Of a DNA stretch of 64,000 bases, positions 16,526 through 25,862 are shown piece by piece. Origin of the DNA: Heliobacterium chlorum. GTDB taxonomy: Bacteria > Bacillota > Desulfitobacteriia > Heliobacteriales > Heliobacteriaceae. Each line of letters starts with the position of its first letter. Position 1 is the stretch's first letter. Under the pieces are notes generated by a model. The model was not told the origin of the DNA, did no database searches, and saw nothing but the letters and a program-made list of their open reading frames with translations. The DNA is taken from the NCBI RefSeq assembly GCF_014502795.1, contig NZ_JACVHF010000001.1:62001-126000 (forward strand), written 5' to 3'. Position numbers and translations under genes: made by a program.

Positions 16526-17404
16526 TTATGGTTCGACAGGGGCTGATGTCACGGAGCGGATCGCCCAAAAAGACTTTCCGCCTGTACCGGTCGGCTGAAA
16601 CAACTCGACAAGGAAATCGAGCTTACCGTGGCGAACTTTTACTTTAGCGACACCCTGGTTGGCCGCAGAATCGTTCCGGCTGATGAGCCCAAAGCTATCC
16701 TTATCCGGCAGAAAGCCGAGAGCGATTCCATCTAACCGTGTTACTTCGACAGGATCTAGGCGCCAGGTTTGAAGTCCCCGATCCACTTCCCGTTGAATCT
16801 GACCGACATTGGCCGGAGTTGGGATGGGTCCTTCGCGAACGGTCAATTCGTCAAAATAGTTCAAAGGTCCGGAGACGTCCACGTGACCGGCCAGCGTTTC
16901 CACACTTTTCCCGTCAACGGTGAGTTTAACACTTGTATAGCCCATGGAACAAAAACTGTTGACGATAGAGCCGACCAACATGGCTTCTCCCGTGGAACCT
17001 GTATTCAATTGAGTGATTTCTTTCGATAAATCCAGTTCCAAAGTGCGATTATGGATTGTTGCTTTGTTCAACTTCAGGGCAGCGGGCACGATGCGGCTTA
17101 ACTGATCGTTTTTGGGGCCTTCTACCAGCATGGAAAAGAGTTGCTTGATTTTTTCTTCCTCGCTGCCGTTTAGGGCTCGTTCCACAGGTACCAGCCGATA
17201 ATACTCTTTATCAGGGAAAAACACTTGTACCGTCTGCTCGGTGGCAGCACTGGCTTTATTGACGCCGAGGTTCGAATCGATCGGGGCGGACTCACCAGGG
17301 GTGGGGGGCGATGGTTGGGACAGACTGCATCCGTGCAGCATCAGGGACAGGGCGATGATCACGATGCCCCAGTGATGACGGTAGCCGTTACATATTTTAT
17401 CCAA
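16526..17404 (-). CDS. GerMN-domain lipoprotein
   Basis: The 292-residue protein has a signal peptide with lipobox LHGC (Cys about residue 26), a linker, a GerMN domain (about 60-180: VQVFFPDKEY, LFSMLVEGP, VPAALKLNKATI, LDLSKEI, MLVGSIVNSFCSMG, VDGKSVETLAGHVDVS) and a C-terminal extension of about 100 residues. GerMN domains occur in the sporulation/germination protein GerM and in LpqB-like lipoproteins, at the membrane-wall interface. The start is TTG after AAGGAGGCAA. A second GerMN lipoprotein lies at 58157. Function beyond envelope association is unknown. Confidence 0.88.
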   Translation of the reverse strand: MDKICNGYRHHWGIVIIALSLMLHGCSLSQPSPPTPGESAPIDSNLGVNKASAATEQTVQVFFPDKEYYRLVPVERALNGSEEEKIKQLFSMLVEGPKNDQLSRIVPAALKLNKATIHNRTLELDLSKEITQLNTGSTGEAMLVGSIVNSFCSMGYTSVKLTVDGKSVETLAGHVDVSGPLNYFDELTVREGPIPTPANVGQIQREVDRGLQTWRLDPVEVTRLDGIALGFLPDKDSFGLISRNDSAANQGVAKVKVRHGKLDFLVELFQPTGTGGKSFWAIRSVTSAPVEP

Positions 17405-17517
17405 TAGCCTTGCCTCCTTCCGAATGGTGCGACTTGTTCGATCAATTCGATAAACGAGTGAAATATTCCTGCATGGTTAATTAATGGGAGAACTTTTGAA
17501 AGGGGACAGCCCTTCCG

Positions 17518-18294
17518 ATGACGAATACAATCATGGCGAGTCTATGGCAGACTTGTACAACTTTTATGGAAGCACAGCCCTTAACCTACCGCCAACCCAT
17601 TCTCGGCGCAGTCCCCCTAGACAACCCTCGGGTAAAACGCTGGCTTGAGGCTCATTCGGAACAGGTGAAACCGGACGAATGCCTGCCGGGGGCCCGCAGC
17701 ATCGTAGCCTTCTTTGTTCCTTTTTCCAAGGAAATGGCCTTCGCAAACCGGACGGCTTCCTATCCGACAGAAGCATGGGCCGAAGACTATGTAAGGACGA
17801 ACAAACTGCTGGCTGAGACGACCACGGCGATGATCGATCAATTGGCCCACATGGGCGTTCGGGCGATGACAGCAAAGCCAACCCATAACTTTGACGAAAA
17901 GACGCTCCTTTCTTTTTGGTCTCATAAGCATATGGCCTGGGCATGTGGATTAGGTGAATTTGGCCGCCATCATATGGTGATCACACCGGCTGGTGTGGCA
18001 GGGCGGTTTGCCTCCCTCATCGTCGATTGTGTGCTAAACGACGGCCCCGGTATTTGGGATCCTCAAAAGGAAGCCTTCGGTCCACCGGCCCCTAAACTTT
18101 GCCGGGAAGATGCCGGTTGTCGTGCCTGTGAACGATCTTGTCCTACCGGTGCCTTGACCACTCGTCCCTTTGATCGACATAAATGTTATGATTTTTTGCT
18201 GGAAGTGGACCGTACCTATCATCACTTGCCTTTGTCCGATGTCTGCGGCTTTTGTGCCTGTGCCGGACCTTGTGCGGTAATCGAAAATCGGTAA
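17518..18294 (+). CDS. Double [4Fe-4S] protein related to epoxyqueuosine reductase
   Basis: The 258-residue protein has a QueG-like N-terminal half (GARSIVAFFVPF, FDEKTLLSFWSHKHMAWACGLGEFGRH) and a C-terminal double-cluster domain with two cysteine groups, CREDAGCRACERSCPTGAL and CGFCACAGPC. It is shorter than true QueG, which is usually 340-380 residues with extra C-terminal sequence, so it may be a paralogue with another redox role. AAGGGGA precedes the ATG by about 12 bases. It starts a plus-strand run and lies 72 bases before the HemAT-like gene. Confidence 0.85.
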   Translation: MTNTIMASLWQTCTTFMEAQPLTYRQPILGAVPLDNPRVKRWLEAHSEQVKPDECLPGARSIVAFFVPFSKEMAFANRTASYPTEAWAEDYVRTNKLLAETTTAMIDQLAHMGVRAMTAKPTHNFDEKTLLSFWSHKHMAWACGLGEFGRHHMVITPAGVAGRFASLIVDCVLNDGPGIWDPQKEAFGPPAPKLCREDAGCRACERSCPTGALTTRPFDRHKCYDFLLEVDRTYHHLPLSDVCGFCACAGPCAVIENR

Positions 18295-18366
18295 CAAACG
18301 ACCTTCCATGGGCATGGAAGCTCATGTATAATTACAGTAGTTGACTGGAGATAGGGAGGAAAAGCA

Positions 18367-19662
18367 ATGTTTTTCGGTAAAAATTCCTCAGCACCGCCTG
18401 TACAAGTCTCATCCAATATGTCTATCCATGTATCTGGCGAAGAAACCAGGTTAGCGCAAAAATTATTAAACCTCAGTACTCGCGACTTGGCATTGCTCGC
18501 GGAGCTGCGGCCGGTCCTTGAGCCGCGCTTGGACGAGATAGCGAACAATTTTTATAAACAGATTCTGGCCAACCCCCAGTTGAAAACGTTTATTGAACAA
18601 CATTCTACGGTAGACAAACTGCGCGGTACTTTTAAGGGATATTTAAAAAGCCTGTTGACATCGACTGTTGATGACAAGTATATCGATGGTCGTGTCCATA
18701 TCGGCCAAGTACATAACCGGATTAAGCTGCCGCCATACTGGTATATGGCTGCCTATCAGGCCTTGTTCAACGCGATCCTCCCCATTCTGGAAGAAGTCAA
18801 GGATAAAAGCCGTGCCCTCGAAATCAATACGGCTCTACAGCGCTTGACCAACTTGGATCAGCAGACGGTCATGTCTGCCTATATCAACGATTATATGCAG
18901 GAAATCGATAAGAAAGCGGAACTGGAAGGCGCTTTGAATGATATCCAGCAGCTCCAGGACCGTGTCAACGACTCAAGTCAAACCTTGGCTGCGACGGCTG
19001 AGCAGACGGCCGCATCGGCTGCCGAAATGGCTTCAGCAGCCCAGCGTATTGCTCATAACGCGGTACAGGCTACCCAATTCGCCAGTCAGGTAAACACGTT
19101 AGCCGACAGCGGTGAGAAGAAGATTCAACAGACCGGTCGTGCCATTGAGAATCTCGGCGATTTGATTCAAGGGATGCAGGACAAGATCAAAGCCCTTGAT
19201 GAGAGCTCCGAAAAAATCGAGTCCATCGCCGGTGTCATTCAGGGGATCGCTACCCAGACAAACCTCCTCTCGCTGAATGCGGCCATTGAGGCGGCTCGAG
19301 CCGGAGAATCTGGCCGCGGTTTCACTGTTGTGGCCAACGAAGTGAAAAAACTAGCTGGTTTCTCCGAGCAGTCGGTCCAGGAAATCGCCGAGATGATTCA
19401 GCTTTCCCGCCAGCATACGCTGGAAGTTTCCCAAGCGATGGTTCAGACGAGCAAGGCGATGGAATCGGCTTCTCAACAGGCACAGGAAGTCGTACGTAGC
19501 TTTGGTGACATCATCAAAGCGATCGATAATAACCAAGAGAAAATCAAATCGATCGCCACAGAGATCGAGAGCCTAACCACCACATCCAAACAGATCGAAG
19601 AAGCATCGGACGAAGTGGCCCGGTCCGCCGAGGCACTCTCCGTCATGGCCATCAATCAGTAA
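18367..19662 (+). CDS. hemAT: HemAT-like globin-coupled chemoreceptor
   Basis: The 431-residue cytoplasmic receptor has a globin-coupled sensor domain (about 15-185) with the heme-ligand region [17 protein letters not shown], whose second histidine matches the proximal ligand. A long helical signalling domain (200-431) carries the [20 protein letters not shown] tip. HemAT proteins bind heme and oxygen and steer aerotaxis; in an anaerobe this would serve oxygen avoidance. GGAGGAAAAGCA precedes the ATG. No CheA or CheW lies nearby, so it would join an array encoded elsewhere. A terminator follows. Confidence 0.94.
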   Translation: MFFGKNSSAPPVQVSSNMSIHVSGEETRLAQKLLNLSTRDLALLAELRPVLEPRLDEIANNFYKQILANPQLKTFIEQHSTVDKLRGTFKGYLKSLLTSTVDDKYIDGRVHIGQVHNRIKLPPYWYMAAYQALFNAILPILEEVKDKSRALEINTALQRLTNLDQQTVMSAYINDYMQEIDKKAELEGALNDIQQLQDRVNDSSQTLAATAEQTAASAAEMASAAQRIAHNAVQATQFASQVNTLADSGEKKIQQTGRAIENLGDLIQGMQDKIKALDESSEKIESIAGVIQGIATQTNLLSLNAAIEAARAGESGRGFTVVANEVKKLAGFSEQSVQEIAEMIQLSRQHTLEVSQAMVQTSKAMESASQQAQEVVRSFGDIIKAIDNNQEKIKSIATEIESLTTTSKQIEEASDEVARSAEALSVMAINQ

Positions 19663-19685
19663 ACGAAGAAGTACTGTTATCTACG

Positions 19686-19729
19686 AAAAAGCCACGGACT
19701 TTGCTCACAGGCAAAGGCGTGGCTTTTTC
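19686..19729 (+). terminator. Intrinsic terminator after hemAT
   Basis: AAAAAGCCACG pairs with CGTGGCTTTTT, with an inner TTTGC/GCAAA helix and a following T tract. Confidence 0.85.
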
Positions 19730-19755
19730 TTGCTTATCCAGAGGGGGGCATAGGT

Positions 19756-20979
19756 GTGAGAAAAATTAAGATGTTTGTCTCTTTGCTGGTACTACCCCTG
19801 TTCCTTACTGGTTGCAACCCCTACAATCTCACCACACCGCAGGCGATTGAAGCTGTAAGCCGAGCGGGAAACAGCGAGACAGACGCTTCCAAAGTTGAAA
19901 AAGGACATGCGATAGAGCCACCTCGAACGGCGGAGATCCTCCTCGCCGCAACGGGCGACGTTCTCATCCATGATTCGATGATCCTAGCCGGTCAGGAAGA
20001 CCGAGGGTACAGCTATGAACACTTTTTCACACAGGTCAAACCCTACATTGAAAAAGCCGATATCGCTATCGCCGATTTTGAGGGAACCATGGCCGGCCCG
20101 GACAAAGGATTCTCAGGATATCCTCTTTTTAACTGCCCTGCTGAGATGGCACAAGCCTTAGCCGATACCGGCTTTGATCTCATCACCATCGCGGGAAATC
20201 ATATTCTCGACAAAGGGACTGATGGACTGAACAGGACGGTCAGCAATATCGAGCAAGCGGGCATGACCCCTGTCGGCGCCTATCGGAATGCAGAAGAACG
20301 AAAGAAAGTGACTGTAAAAGAGAACAAAGGTGTGAAAATCGCCTTTTTGGCCTATACATACGGCACGAACGGTATACCCGTTCCCAAAGACAAGCCTTAT
20401 CTGGTCAACTTGCTTGACGAAGCGGCCATGGTCAAAGATGTGACGGAAGCGAAAGCCCTAGGTGCCGATTTTGTCATTGCCTCTTTGCACATGGGCGAAG
20501 AATATCAGCGGGAACCGGAGGACGGACAAAAAAGATGGGTCCAAAAAGCGTTTGCATCAGGTGTCGATGTGGTCTTGGCAAGCCATCCCCATGTGCTGCA
20601 GCCTTTCGAAAAACATGTCGTCAACGGAAAAGAGCGCTTTGTCATCTACTCGCTGGGAAACTTCATCTCCGCGCAGAAAGGCCGCTATCGAGATGCCGGT
20701 GCCATCGTCTACGTTCCTTTGAAAAAACGGGTCGACGGTGGAAACAGCCGCAGCGAAATCGGCGATGTCCGTTATGTACCGCTTTGGACAGATCGGTATT
20801 CACGTCGGGGCCGGCAAGATTACCGCGTTTTACCGATCGGCGATGCCCTGAAAAAGGGACGGGAGAATGAAGATCCGCTGCTGACTGCCGACGATATTTC
20901 CAAACTACAAGAAGCTTGGAGCGATACGACTTCTCACCTGGGTCAGGGCTATGTTAAATCGGTCGCTGAAGTGCCTTAA
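19756..20979 (+). CDS. CapA/PgsA-type poly-glutamate or capsule synthesis lipoprotein
   Basis: The 407-residue protein starts with a lipoprotein signal peptide (FLTGCNP, Cys about residue 20). Its PGA_cap metallophosphoesterase-like domain spans about 57-330, with AATGDVLIHDSM, FEGTMAG, IAGNHILDKG, SLHMGEEYQ, ASHPHVLQP and SLGNFI. Relatives are needed for poly-gamma-glutamate or capsule export and assembly outside the cell. No capBC ligase genes are nearby, so the polymer is not identified. The start is GTG with a GGGGGG-rich site upstream. Its 3' end overlaps the converging membrane gene by four bases. Confidence 0.9.
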   Translation: MRKIKMFVSLLVLPLFLTGCNPYNLTTPQAIEAVSRAGNSETDASKVEKGHAIEPPRTAEILLAATGDVLIHDSMILAGQEDRGYSYEHFFTQVKPYIEKADIAIADFEGTMAGPDKGFSGYPLFNCPAEMAQALADTGFDLITIAGNHILDKGTDGLNRTVSNIEQAGMTPVGAYRNAEERKKVTVKENKGVKIAFLAYTYGTNGIPVPKDKPYLVNLLDEAAMVKDVTEAKALGADFVIASLHMGEEYQREPEDGQKRWVQKAFASGVDVVLASHPHVLQPFEKHVVNGKERFVIYSLGNFISAQKGRYRDAGAIVYVPLKKRVDGGNSRSEIGDVRYVPLWTDRYSRRGRQDYRVLPIGDALKKGRENEDPLLTADDISKLQEAWSDTTSHLGQGYVKSVAEVP

Positions 20980-21911
20980 AGACGAAGATCGACCTGCCGG
21001 ACGGTGGTGATCAACGCCGCAATTCGGGTGAAGAACAGGATCAAGATGATGGCTTGTTGGAGAAAGAGGGCTGTAAAAATCCCCTTTATTCCCGCAGCGG
21101 GATAGCGATCCAGTACTTCCGTGATGACGAAAAGCAACGCCATGCTGAAGCCGTATAAGATGATTCGAGGTACGAGCAACGGCGCCAGTTGGCGAATCAT
21201 CTGCGGAACCGTTTGCATCAGCAGGGTTATGGTGGGTTTTCCCTGTTCAGAAGGATGAAATATCATCTGCCAACGGGTTAAATCTCCGATCAAGGAGATC
21301 AGCGAAGCCAGAAAAAGAACGACGAGGATAAAATCAACGGCGATGATCGTAGCTTGCACCGGTCCCCAAGACTTTTCGTCGAAAAGATTCGACGTGTATG
21401 AATAAAGCTGCCATAAACCGAGCCAGAGCGGTGTGAGCCAAAGGGCAATGCGGAAGCTCGCCGGGCCGTACTGGCCGATGCCGCGAAAGAAGGCTGACCA
21501 CAAGCGTACCGAGCGACCCGTCGAGGTCAAGCGGGAGCGAAGGGTATTCCAGAGGCCAGCTTGCCAGAAAGGTTGGAGCGCTATATAGAGGATCAAGGGA
21601 AGCGAGATCAGTGAGCGGCGCAGGGAACCAGCAGCAGTCGTGGTGAACGGAAGCATCAGATCGTGAAAGAGGGAGATGCTCATCGCCTCCCAGTCTTGAG
21701 GACGGCTGCCCCCGAGAAGGGATGGGTCGGTCGTCACTGAAAGGGCATAGGGATCGGGGAGCGTGTTGTAGAGATAGAGGAACAGCGGGAGTAACAAGGG
21801 AATCAGGACTAAGGTATTGAGCAGCCAGAGGATCAAAACGACCGGCCAAAAAGAGAAAGACTGCCGGGCGCCGGTCCAAGCCCGAGACCAAAAAGAGACC
21901 AGGACAATCAC
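20976..21911 (-). CDS. Integral membrane protein, partner of the M1-type peptidase
   Basis: The product of about 311 residues has six or so membrane helices (for example WPVVLILWLLNTLVLIPLLL near the N-terminus) and no known catalytic motif. It follows the M1 peptidase gene by 32 bases on the same strand and is likely co-transcribed. A very strong site, AGGAGGTGATTG, covers the annotated GTG at 21911, so translation may really begin a few codons later at a rare start such as CTG. No family is recognised with confidence; it resembles DUF4013-like or ABC-2-like membrane proteins only in shape. Confidence 0.75.
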   Translation of the reverse strand: MIVLVSFWSRAWTGARQSFSFWPVVLILWLLNTLVLIPLLLPLFLYLYNTLPDPYALSVTTDPSLLGGSRPQDWEAMSISLFHDLMLPFTTTAAGSLRRSLISLPLILYIALQPFWQAGLWNTLRSRLTSTGRSVRLWSAFFRGIGQYGPASFRIALWLTPLWLGLWQLYSYTSNLFDEKSWGPVQATIIAVDFILVVLFLASLISLIGDLTRWQMIFHPSEQGKPTITLLMQTVPQMIRQLAPLLVPRIILYGFSMALLFVITEVLDRYPAAGIKGIFTALFLQQAIILILFFTRIAALITTVRQVDLRL

Positions 21912-21943
21912 CTCCTGGTCTCATCCTATGGCTGGGCTGCCTG

Positions 21944-23887
21944 TTAGATTCCCGCCGACAGCAATGCCTGATAGGCTGCCGCCACAAAGAGGGTCCAGCG
22001 AAGAGCAGGCCAGATGCTCTTTTCACGGGTCCAGAGATTGTTCAACCGGTTCGTATCGAGCAGGTGACGCTCATGGGGGTCGACCTGCACCGTCATCACG
22101 GGGCTGTCTCCAGGTACGGTCAGTTCAGTATATCGTTCTGTTCCCTCGCAGTGAAATTCATGACTTTGTCCATTGCTGTCGGTCGCGATAACCTCGACAG
22201 GAGCTGTCAGTTCACCGCGGCACTCCAGGCGGATTTGCCAAGCCGGACCGGTCGGGGTCTCCACCGGTCGTACATCGCCGACGGCATAATCCATCGAAGC
22301 GGGGCGTGATATCCATTCACGGAAATGATTCATGGTGGGCTCTCCGGCTTTTTCCTGTATGACCTGCAAGAAATCTCTGGTTCCGGGGTGCCGGAAGGCC
22401 CAGCGTTTGAAATAGGTGGAGAGGATGTCCTGCATTTTTTCTTCCCCAACGGTGCGCTCCAAGGTATAGAGTGAAAGAGCCGTCCGGTAGTAGACCGATG
22501 CAGCGTAGGAACGTTCCGAGGCAAACTCCCAGGCCGGTAGATTGATGGGATCCAGTACGGTAGAGCCTAAAACGGTGCGGTAATCACCGGGTGCGTCATC
22601 CTGAAGGGGCGTAGAAAAGAGAGGAAAGCCTAAGAATTTGAAGGGGATGCGGGTATCGGGATAGAGCTCGGCAAGGATCTTTCCTTCCGAATAGGTTGTT
22701 AAGCCTTCATCCAGCCAGGGTTCCTCAAACTCATTCGTTGCGACGAGGCCGTACCAGTATTGATGGGCTGTCTCGTGTACTAAAACTCGTTCCGGATCGG
22801 ATGAACGCTCACCGGGAAAATTGGGGGTCCCGCCCGTGATTAACGTGGGGTATTCCATGCCGCCGGCTCCTGGTGCGTCAGCCGGCGGATCGATCACCGT
22901 CAGGGTTCGGTAGGGGTAAGGCCCATTTGAGGTGCATAATTGCTCTAATGCACCGGCGACGGCCTTCAACTGACGCTCTGCCAAAGGCAGGTGTTCCGGT
23001 TGACTGAAAAGCCGAATTTCCACAGGTGCCGTGTCTTTCGGTTCGATGGTGCAGGTTTGCGTGACAAAGCGAGGATCGGCAGCCCAGGCGAAGTCATGGA
23101 CCCAGGACTGGACAAAGTGCAGCCGCTTGTGCTCACCTTCCACCACAGGCGGATCCACTTCACAGCCGGTGGCCCCGACCACATAGGCCTTCGGGAGAGT
23201 GATCTTCACGTCATAATTGGCGAAATCGGCATAAAACTCGCTGTTGGCGTGAAACTGGTGCAGGTTGAAACCTTCTTGTTCCCGCCCTCGCTGCCACTGG
23301 CGTTCATAGGCGGCTAGTTTCGGGTACCACTGCCCAGCCATGACAAAGGGATCGGCTACACCGGAGCGGGCAAAAACGTCAGGCAGTAAAGTTTGAAAGG
23401 TCACTTTCATATGCAATACTTCACCGAGGCGCAATGGACGAGGCAGATCGACCGTAGCCAGGGTACGGTCATGGGGATTCTTATCGTCAGGCTGAATGAA
23501 ACGTAATGTAGCTGTCAGGTCCCGGCTGTTGGTGCCGGAAATGTAAGTGATTTGAGTCAGATCCATCTTCCCGGGTTTGTTGACATCCCCTTGCACCCCG
23601 CGGTGCTGACCCGATGACTCGTTAAAAAAGGTGGAGCCCGGTTGAAAAGCGTTTGGATATAGATGAAGGGCGATCTGCGACAGAGGCAGTGTACCGCCGT
23701 ATTTCCAGGTAATCTCGACTTGACCGTCGATCGTCTGCGTAGTTGGCTCATAACGGCATTCAATCTGATAGTTTAAAGGCGGAGAAATGGCGGGGACAGA
23801 AAGAGGTTCTCCCTGGGCCATTGGCAGATTGACCGCATAAGCGAGGAAAACTGACAAAGCGAAAGTCATCCATCTGTAGCGCGACAT
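21944..23887 (-). CDS. Membrane-anchored M1-family metallopeptidase
   Basis: The 647-residue protein has an N-terminal signal sequence (about 1-26), an M1 N-terminal beta domain (about 40-225) and a gluzincin catalytic domain. The zinc site is complete: HETAHQYWYG followed 18 residues on by the third ligand in WLDEGLTTYSEG. The exopeptidase motif appears as GGMEYPTL. A hydrophobic C-terminal segment (WTLFVAAAYQALLSAGI) could anchor it outside the cell. AAGGAG lies before the ATG. The GGMEYP version suggests aminopeptidase activity; the substrate is unknown. It forms an operon with the membrane protein downstream. Confidence 0.92.
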   Translation of the reverse strand: MSRYRWMTFALSVFLAYAVNLPMAQGEPLSVPAISPPLNYQIECRYEPTTQTIDGQVEITWKYGGTLPLSQIALHLYPNAFQPGSTFFNESSGQHRGVQGDVNKPGKMDLTQITYISGTNSRDLTATLRFIQPDDKNPHDRTLATVDLPRPLRLGEVLHMKVTFQTLLPDVFARSGVADPFVMAGQWYPKLAAYERQWQRGREQEGFNLHQFHANSEFYADFANYDVKITLPKAYVVGATGCEVDPPVVEGEHKRLHFVQSWVHDFAWAADPRFVTQTCTIEPKDTAPVEIRLFSQPEHLPLAERQLKAVAGALEQLCTSNGPYPYRTLTVIDPPADAPGAGGMEYPTLITGGTPNFPGERSSDPERVLVHETAHQYWYGLVATNEFEEPWLDEGLTTYSEGKILAELYPDTRIPFKFLGFPLFSTPLQDDAPGDYRTVLGSTVLDPINLPAWEFASERSYAASVYYRTALSLYTLERTVGEEKMQDILSTYFKRWAFRHPGTRDFLQVIQEKAGEPTMNHFREWISRPASMDYAVGDVRPVETPTGPAWQIRLECRGELTAPVEVIATDSNGQSHEFHCEGTERYTELTVPGDSPVMTVQVDPHERHLLDTNRLNNLWTREKSIWPALRWTLFVAAAYQALLSAGI

Positions 23888-24046
23888 CCTATCAACTCCT
23901 TGTCCCTCATAGGATGCCTGAAGGTTGGATAGAAAATCCCGAGGGACGAAGGAATCCCAGACCCTTGACCGATTCCCATGGTGCTAAGGCTGTCATTCTC
24001 CGCATAGGGTGTGGAAAGAGGGGGGTTATGTGAGGGGGAGACGACG

Positions 24047-24169
24047 GTGGGAAATCCGCTCGACGGCACCATTTTTGAATTTCTACGGGCTGGTTGGTGG
24101 TGTTTGCACATTCCCGTCATGATGATCACGTTTTATCTCGGCCATCGCTACTGGCCTAAAAAACCATGA
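24047..24169 (+). CDS. Small membrane protein, 40 residues
   Basis: The frame starts at GTG, ten or so bases after a GAGGGGGAG site, and ends at TGA. The peptide MGNPLDGTIFEFLRAG continues into one membrane-spanning helix rich in Trp, His, Met and Phe and ends in HRYWPKKP, with a positive C-terminus. It lies in a 500-base interval between the M1 peptidase gene and the 100-residue hypothetical gene. A terminator follows 50 bases on. No family is recognised. Confidence 0.5.
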   Translation: MGNPLDGTIFEFLRAGWWCLHIPVMMITFYLGHRYWPKKP

Positions 24170-24220
24170 GATGTCCATGTTTCATCTTTCTATCGATTGG
24201 ACAGACTGATAGAGGATTCA

Positions 24221-24250
24221 GAGCCTGGTGGATCCACCCGCTCTTTTCTT
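24221..24250 (+). terminator. Hairpin with T tract after the 40-residue ORF
   Basis: GAGC-TGGTGG and CCACC-GCTC arms are followed by TTTTCTT. Confidence 0.6.
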
Positions 24251-24260
24251 AAATATGGCG

Positions 24261-24289
24261 AACTCGGCTCGATGCCGGGTGCTTTTTTT
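24261..24289 (+). terminator. Second hairpin with seven-T tract
   Basis: ACTCGGC and GCCGGGT pair around TCGAT (one G-U), followed by GCTTTTTTT. It may act in tandem with the hairpin 11 bases upstream. Confidence 0.65.
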
Positions 24290-24391
24290 ATTGCCTGAAA
24301 ATATTTCCAAAAACTGTAACCCCAAGCCAATCTCTTTAATAAGATAATTTAGGCAACAGCCAATTTCTTATTATCGGGAGGCAGCGTGAGT

Positions 24392-24691
24392 ATGGATTTG
24401 AACAACTTAAAAGAAGTTCTTAACCAATTCATGAATCAGGGGAATTTAAATCTCCCCATCGGTGCGGACCAGGAAAAACAGGTCAAGGGCTTCATGGATA
24501 AGATCAAGAAACGGCAAGGTCTTAGCGATGCTGATCGGTCCCAAGCAGTGCAACTGGTCGGGCAGTTTGCCAAACATTTAGGACCTGAGCAGAGCAAACA
24601 GATCAAGGGTATGTTGGATCAATTGATGAAGACGCAAAAAGTGTCCGATAAGGACAAAAAAGCACTCGATCAAATCAAGAAAATGCTCTAA
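24392..24691 (+). CDS. Small helical hypothetical protein (99 residues)
   Basis: The product is highly charged and helical, with two similar Lys/Gln-rich halves (KQVKGFMDKIKKRQGLSDAD and KQIKGMLDQLMKTQKVSDKD). This suggests an internal duplication of a roughly 45-residue unit. No membrane segment or signal is seen. GGGAGG lies 10 bases before this ATG and 4 bases before a GTG at 24386; either could start. A hairpin terminator follows the stop. No family is recognised. Confidence 0.75.
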   Translation: MDLNNLKEVLNQFMNQGNLNLPIGADQEKQVKGFMDKIKKRQGLSDADRSQAVQLVGQFAKHLGPEQSKQIKGMLDQLMKTQKVSDKDKKALDQIKKML

Positions 24692-24698
24692 TTAGGCT

Positions 24699-24722
24699 CC
24701 CCTTGCATGGCAAGGGGTTTTA
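24699..24722 (+). terminator. Intrinsic terminator
   Basis: CCCCTTG-CATGG-CAAGGGG hairpin followed by TTTTATTCTTTT. Confidence 0.85.
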
Positions 24723-24870
24723 TTCTTTTCTTATTCTTTCCTAAGCAGGAATTTGCATTCAAGCAACGAATATCACATTCACATAGGTTGCAGCATAGGG
24801 TGAATCCGATTCATCCGCAAGGATGGGAGGTGAACCCATTGATTGCTTTTATCCTGTCGAAGGGGCCTCT

Positions 24871-24954
24871 ATGAAAGTTCTCTTATTGCTCACCCTGGTC
24901 TGTGTTGTTACGGATTTTTTGGTCGGCTTACTTGTATCCAACGAAGATGCATGA
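24871..24954 (+). CDS. Very small membrane peptide, 27 residues (tentative)
   Basis: ATG after AAGGGG with eight-base spacing opens a 27-codon frame for one hydrophobic helix (MKVLLLLTLVCVVTDFLVGL) ending in a short acidic tail. An 11-codon frame starting at TTG after GGGAGGTGAA (24840) ends on its ATGA, so the two would be translationally coupled. The terminator at 24980 follows. The evidence is the paired sites and the strong helix; there is no family match. Confidence 0.4.
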   Translation: MKVLLLLTLVCVVTDFLVGLLVSNEDA

Positions 24955-24979
24955 GGTGACAGCGTTGAAGGACATAAAG

Positions 24980-25027
24980 AAAAACACCTCTTTTACCGTT
25001 TTTAAGAGATGGTAGAAGAGGTGTTTT
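24980..25027. terminator. Bidirectional terminator
   Basis: AAAACACCTCTT and AAGAGGTGTTTT arms lie between converging small genes. The A run on one side and T run on the other suit both strands. Confidence 0.8.
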
Positions 25028-25028
25028 A

Positions 25029-25253
25029 TTATTCTCGGGTATACTGACTGTTGCCCAGTACGGCGATGATGATGATCAAGAGCGCCAGGGAGATAAGCTG
25101 GTTCATGCGTGCCGAATAGCTATGTTTATATTTTTTTCTACCGCTTTTTCTCCTATCGATGGCTAAGATACCGGGAAGAAAGGCGGCTAGAACGACTAAG
25201 GTTAAAAGAAGTCCCGAGAGAGTGCGAAAGTCTCGGCTCATCGTCAATTCCAT
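25029..25253 (-). CDS. Small two-helix membrane protein
   Basis: The 74-residue protein has two hydrophobic helices (about 12-32 and 52-68) separated by a very basic loop (RRKSGRKKYKH), so both ends would lie outside. No family is recognised. The ribosome binding site is weak (AAGATGTGATG), and an ATG four codons later is also possible. It is transcribed alone. Confidence 0.6.
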   Translation of the reverse strand: MELTMSRDFRTLSGLLLTLVVLAAFLPGILAIDRRKSGRKKYKHSYSARMNQLISLALLIIIIAVLGNSQYTRE

Positions 25254-25497
25254 AGCATCACATCTTTCATCGATTCCGTTTCCTCTATATCAAGGTATGC
25301 TGTCTCTGCGTCGAAGGTGAGTTTGAGTTGTCGACATGTGCCAGAGTCAAAAACAGAAGTCAGTTCAGATGGTTACCTATCGTGATGATTGTGGCTGTGT
25401 TATTATCAACTTGCTTTGGTTACCATGAAGAGCGACGATGTAGCACCAAGTTCATGATATTTAATTTACGGCTTGTTATACAGAAAGGATGAGAACA

Positions 25498-25695
25498 TTG
25501 GGAACTCTGAAAGAACAGGTATACCAGATCATTCAAGAGCAAAGAGAGACGACGATGGATCAAATCATCGTGCAAATGTTTGGCGGCAGCCTGATTTCGG
25601 CAGGACAAATGGCTCAACTGGACGAAGCGGTCAGCAAATTGATCGATGAGGGGAAGATCACCCGGACACTGCTGGGAATTCAGATTCAACAGTAA
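25498..25695 (+). CDS. Small hypothetical protein, possibly winged-helix
   Basis: The 65-residue soluble product (LKEQVYQIIQEQRETTMDQI, then LDEAVSKLIDEGKITRTLLG) has the helix-helix-strand pattern of a small winged-helix domain. AAAGGATGAG directly abuts an ATG at 25489, leaving no spacing, whereas the TTG at 25498 sits at normal distance, so I choose TTG. A strong terminator follows. DNA binding is a guess from shape alone. Confidence 0.65.
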   Translation: MGTLKEQVYQIIQEQRETTMDQIIVQMFGGSLISAGQMAQLDEAVSKLIDEGKITRTLLGIQIQQ

Positions 25696-25729
25696 AACAA
25701 CACTTAATCAATAGTAATGCTACCAAAAG

Positions 25730-25778
25730 AAAAAGCCCTTGTACGGACTTTAGAGCAGGTCCGACAAGGGCTTTTTTT
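25730..25778 (+). terminator. Intrinsic terminator
   Basis: AAAAGCCCTTGT-CGGAC and GTCCG-ACAAGGGCTTTT arms end in a seven-T tract. It lies 85 bases before the 3' end of the converging ABC operon and may serve both strands. Confidence 0.85.
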
Positions 25779-25862
25779 GGCCCGTCACATCACATAGTAC
25801 TGAGTTTTCGCTTTACTCCCCATGAGACGTCGCTTGCGAAACCGATAGTCCTTTTATCCCAA

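Noticed and set aside
25489..25497. ATG start of the small protein at 25489
   Set aside because: The ribosome site abuts it with no spacing; the TTG nine bases later is better placed.
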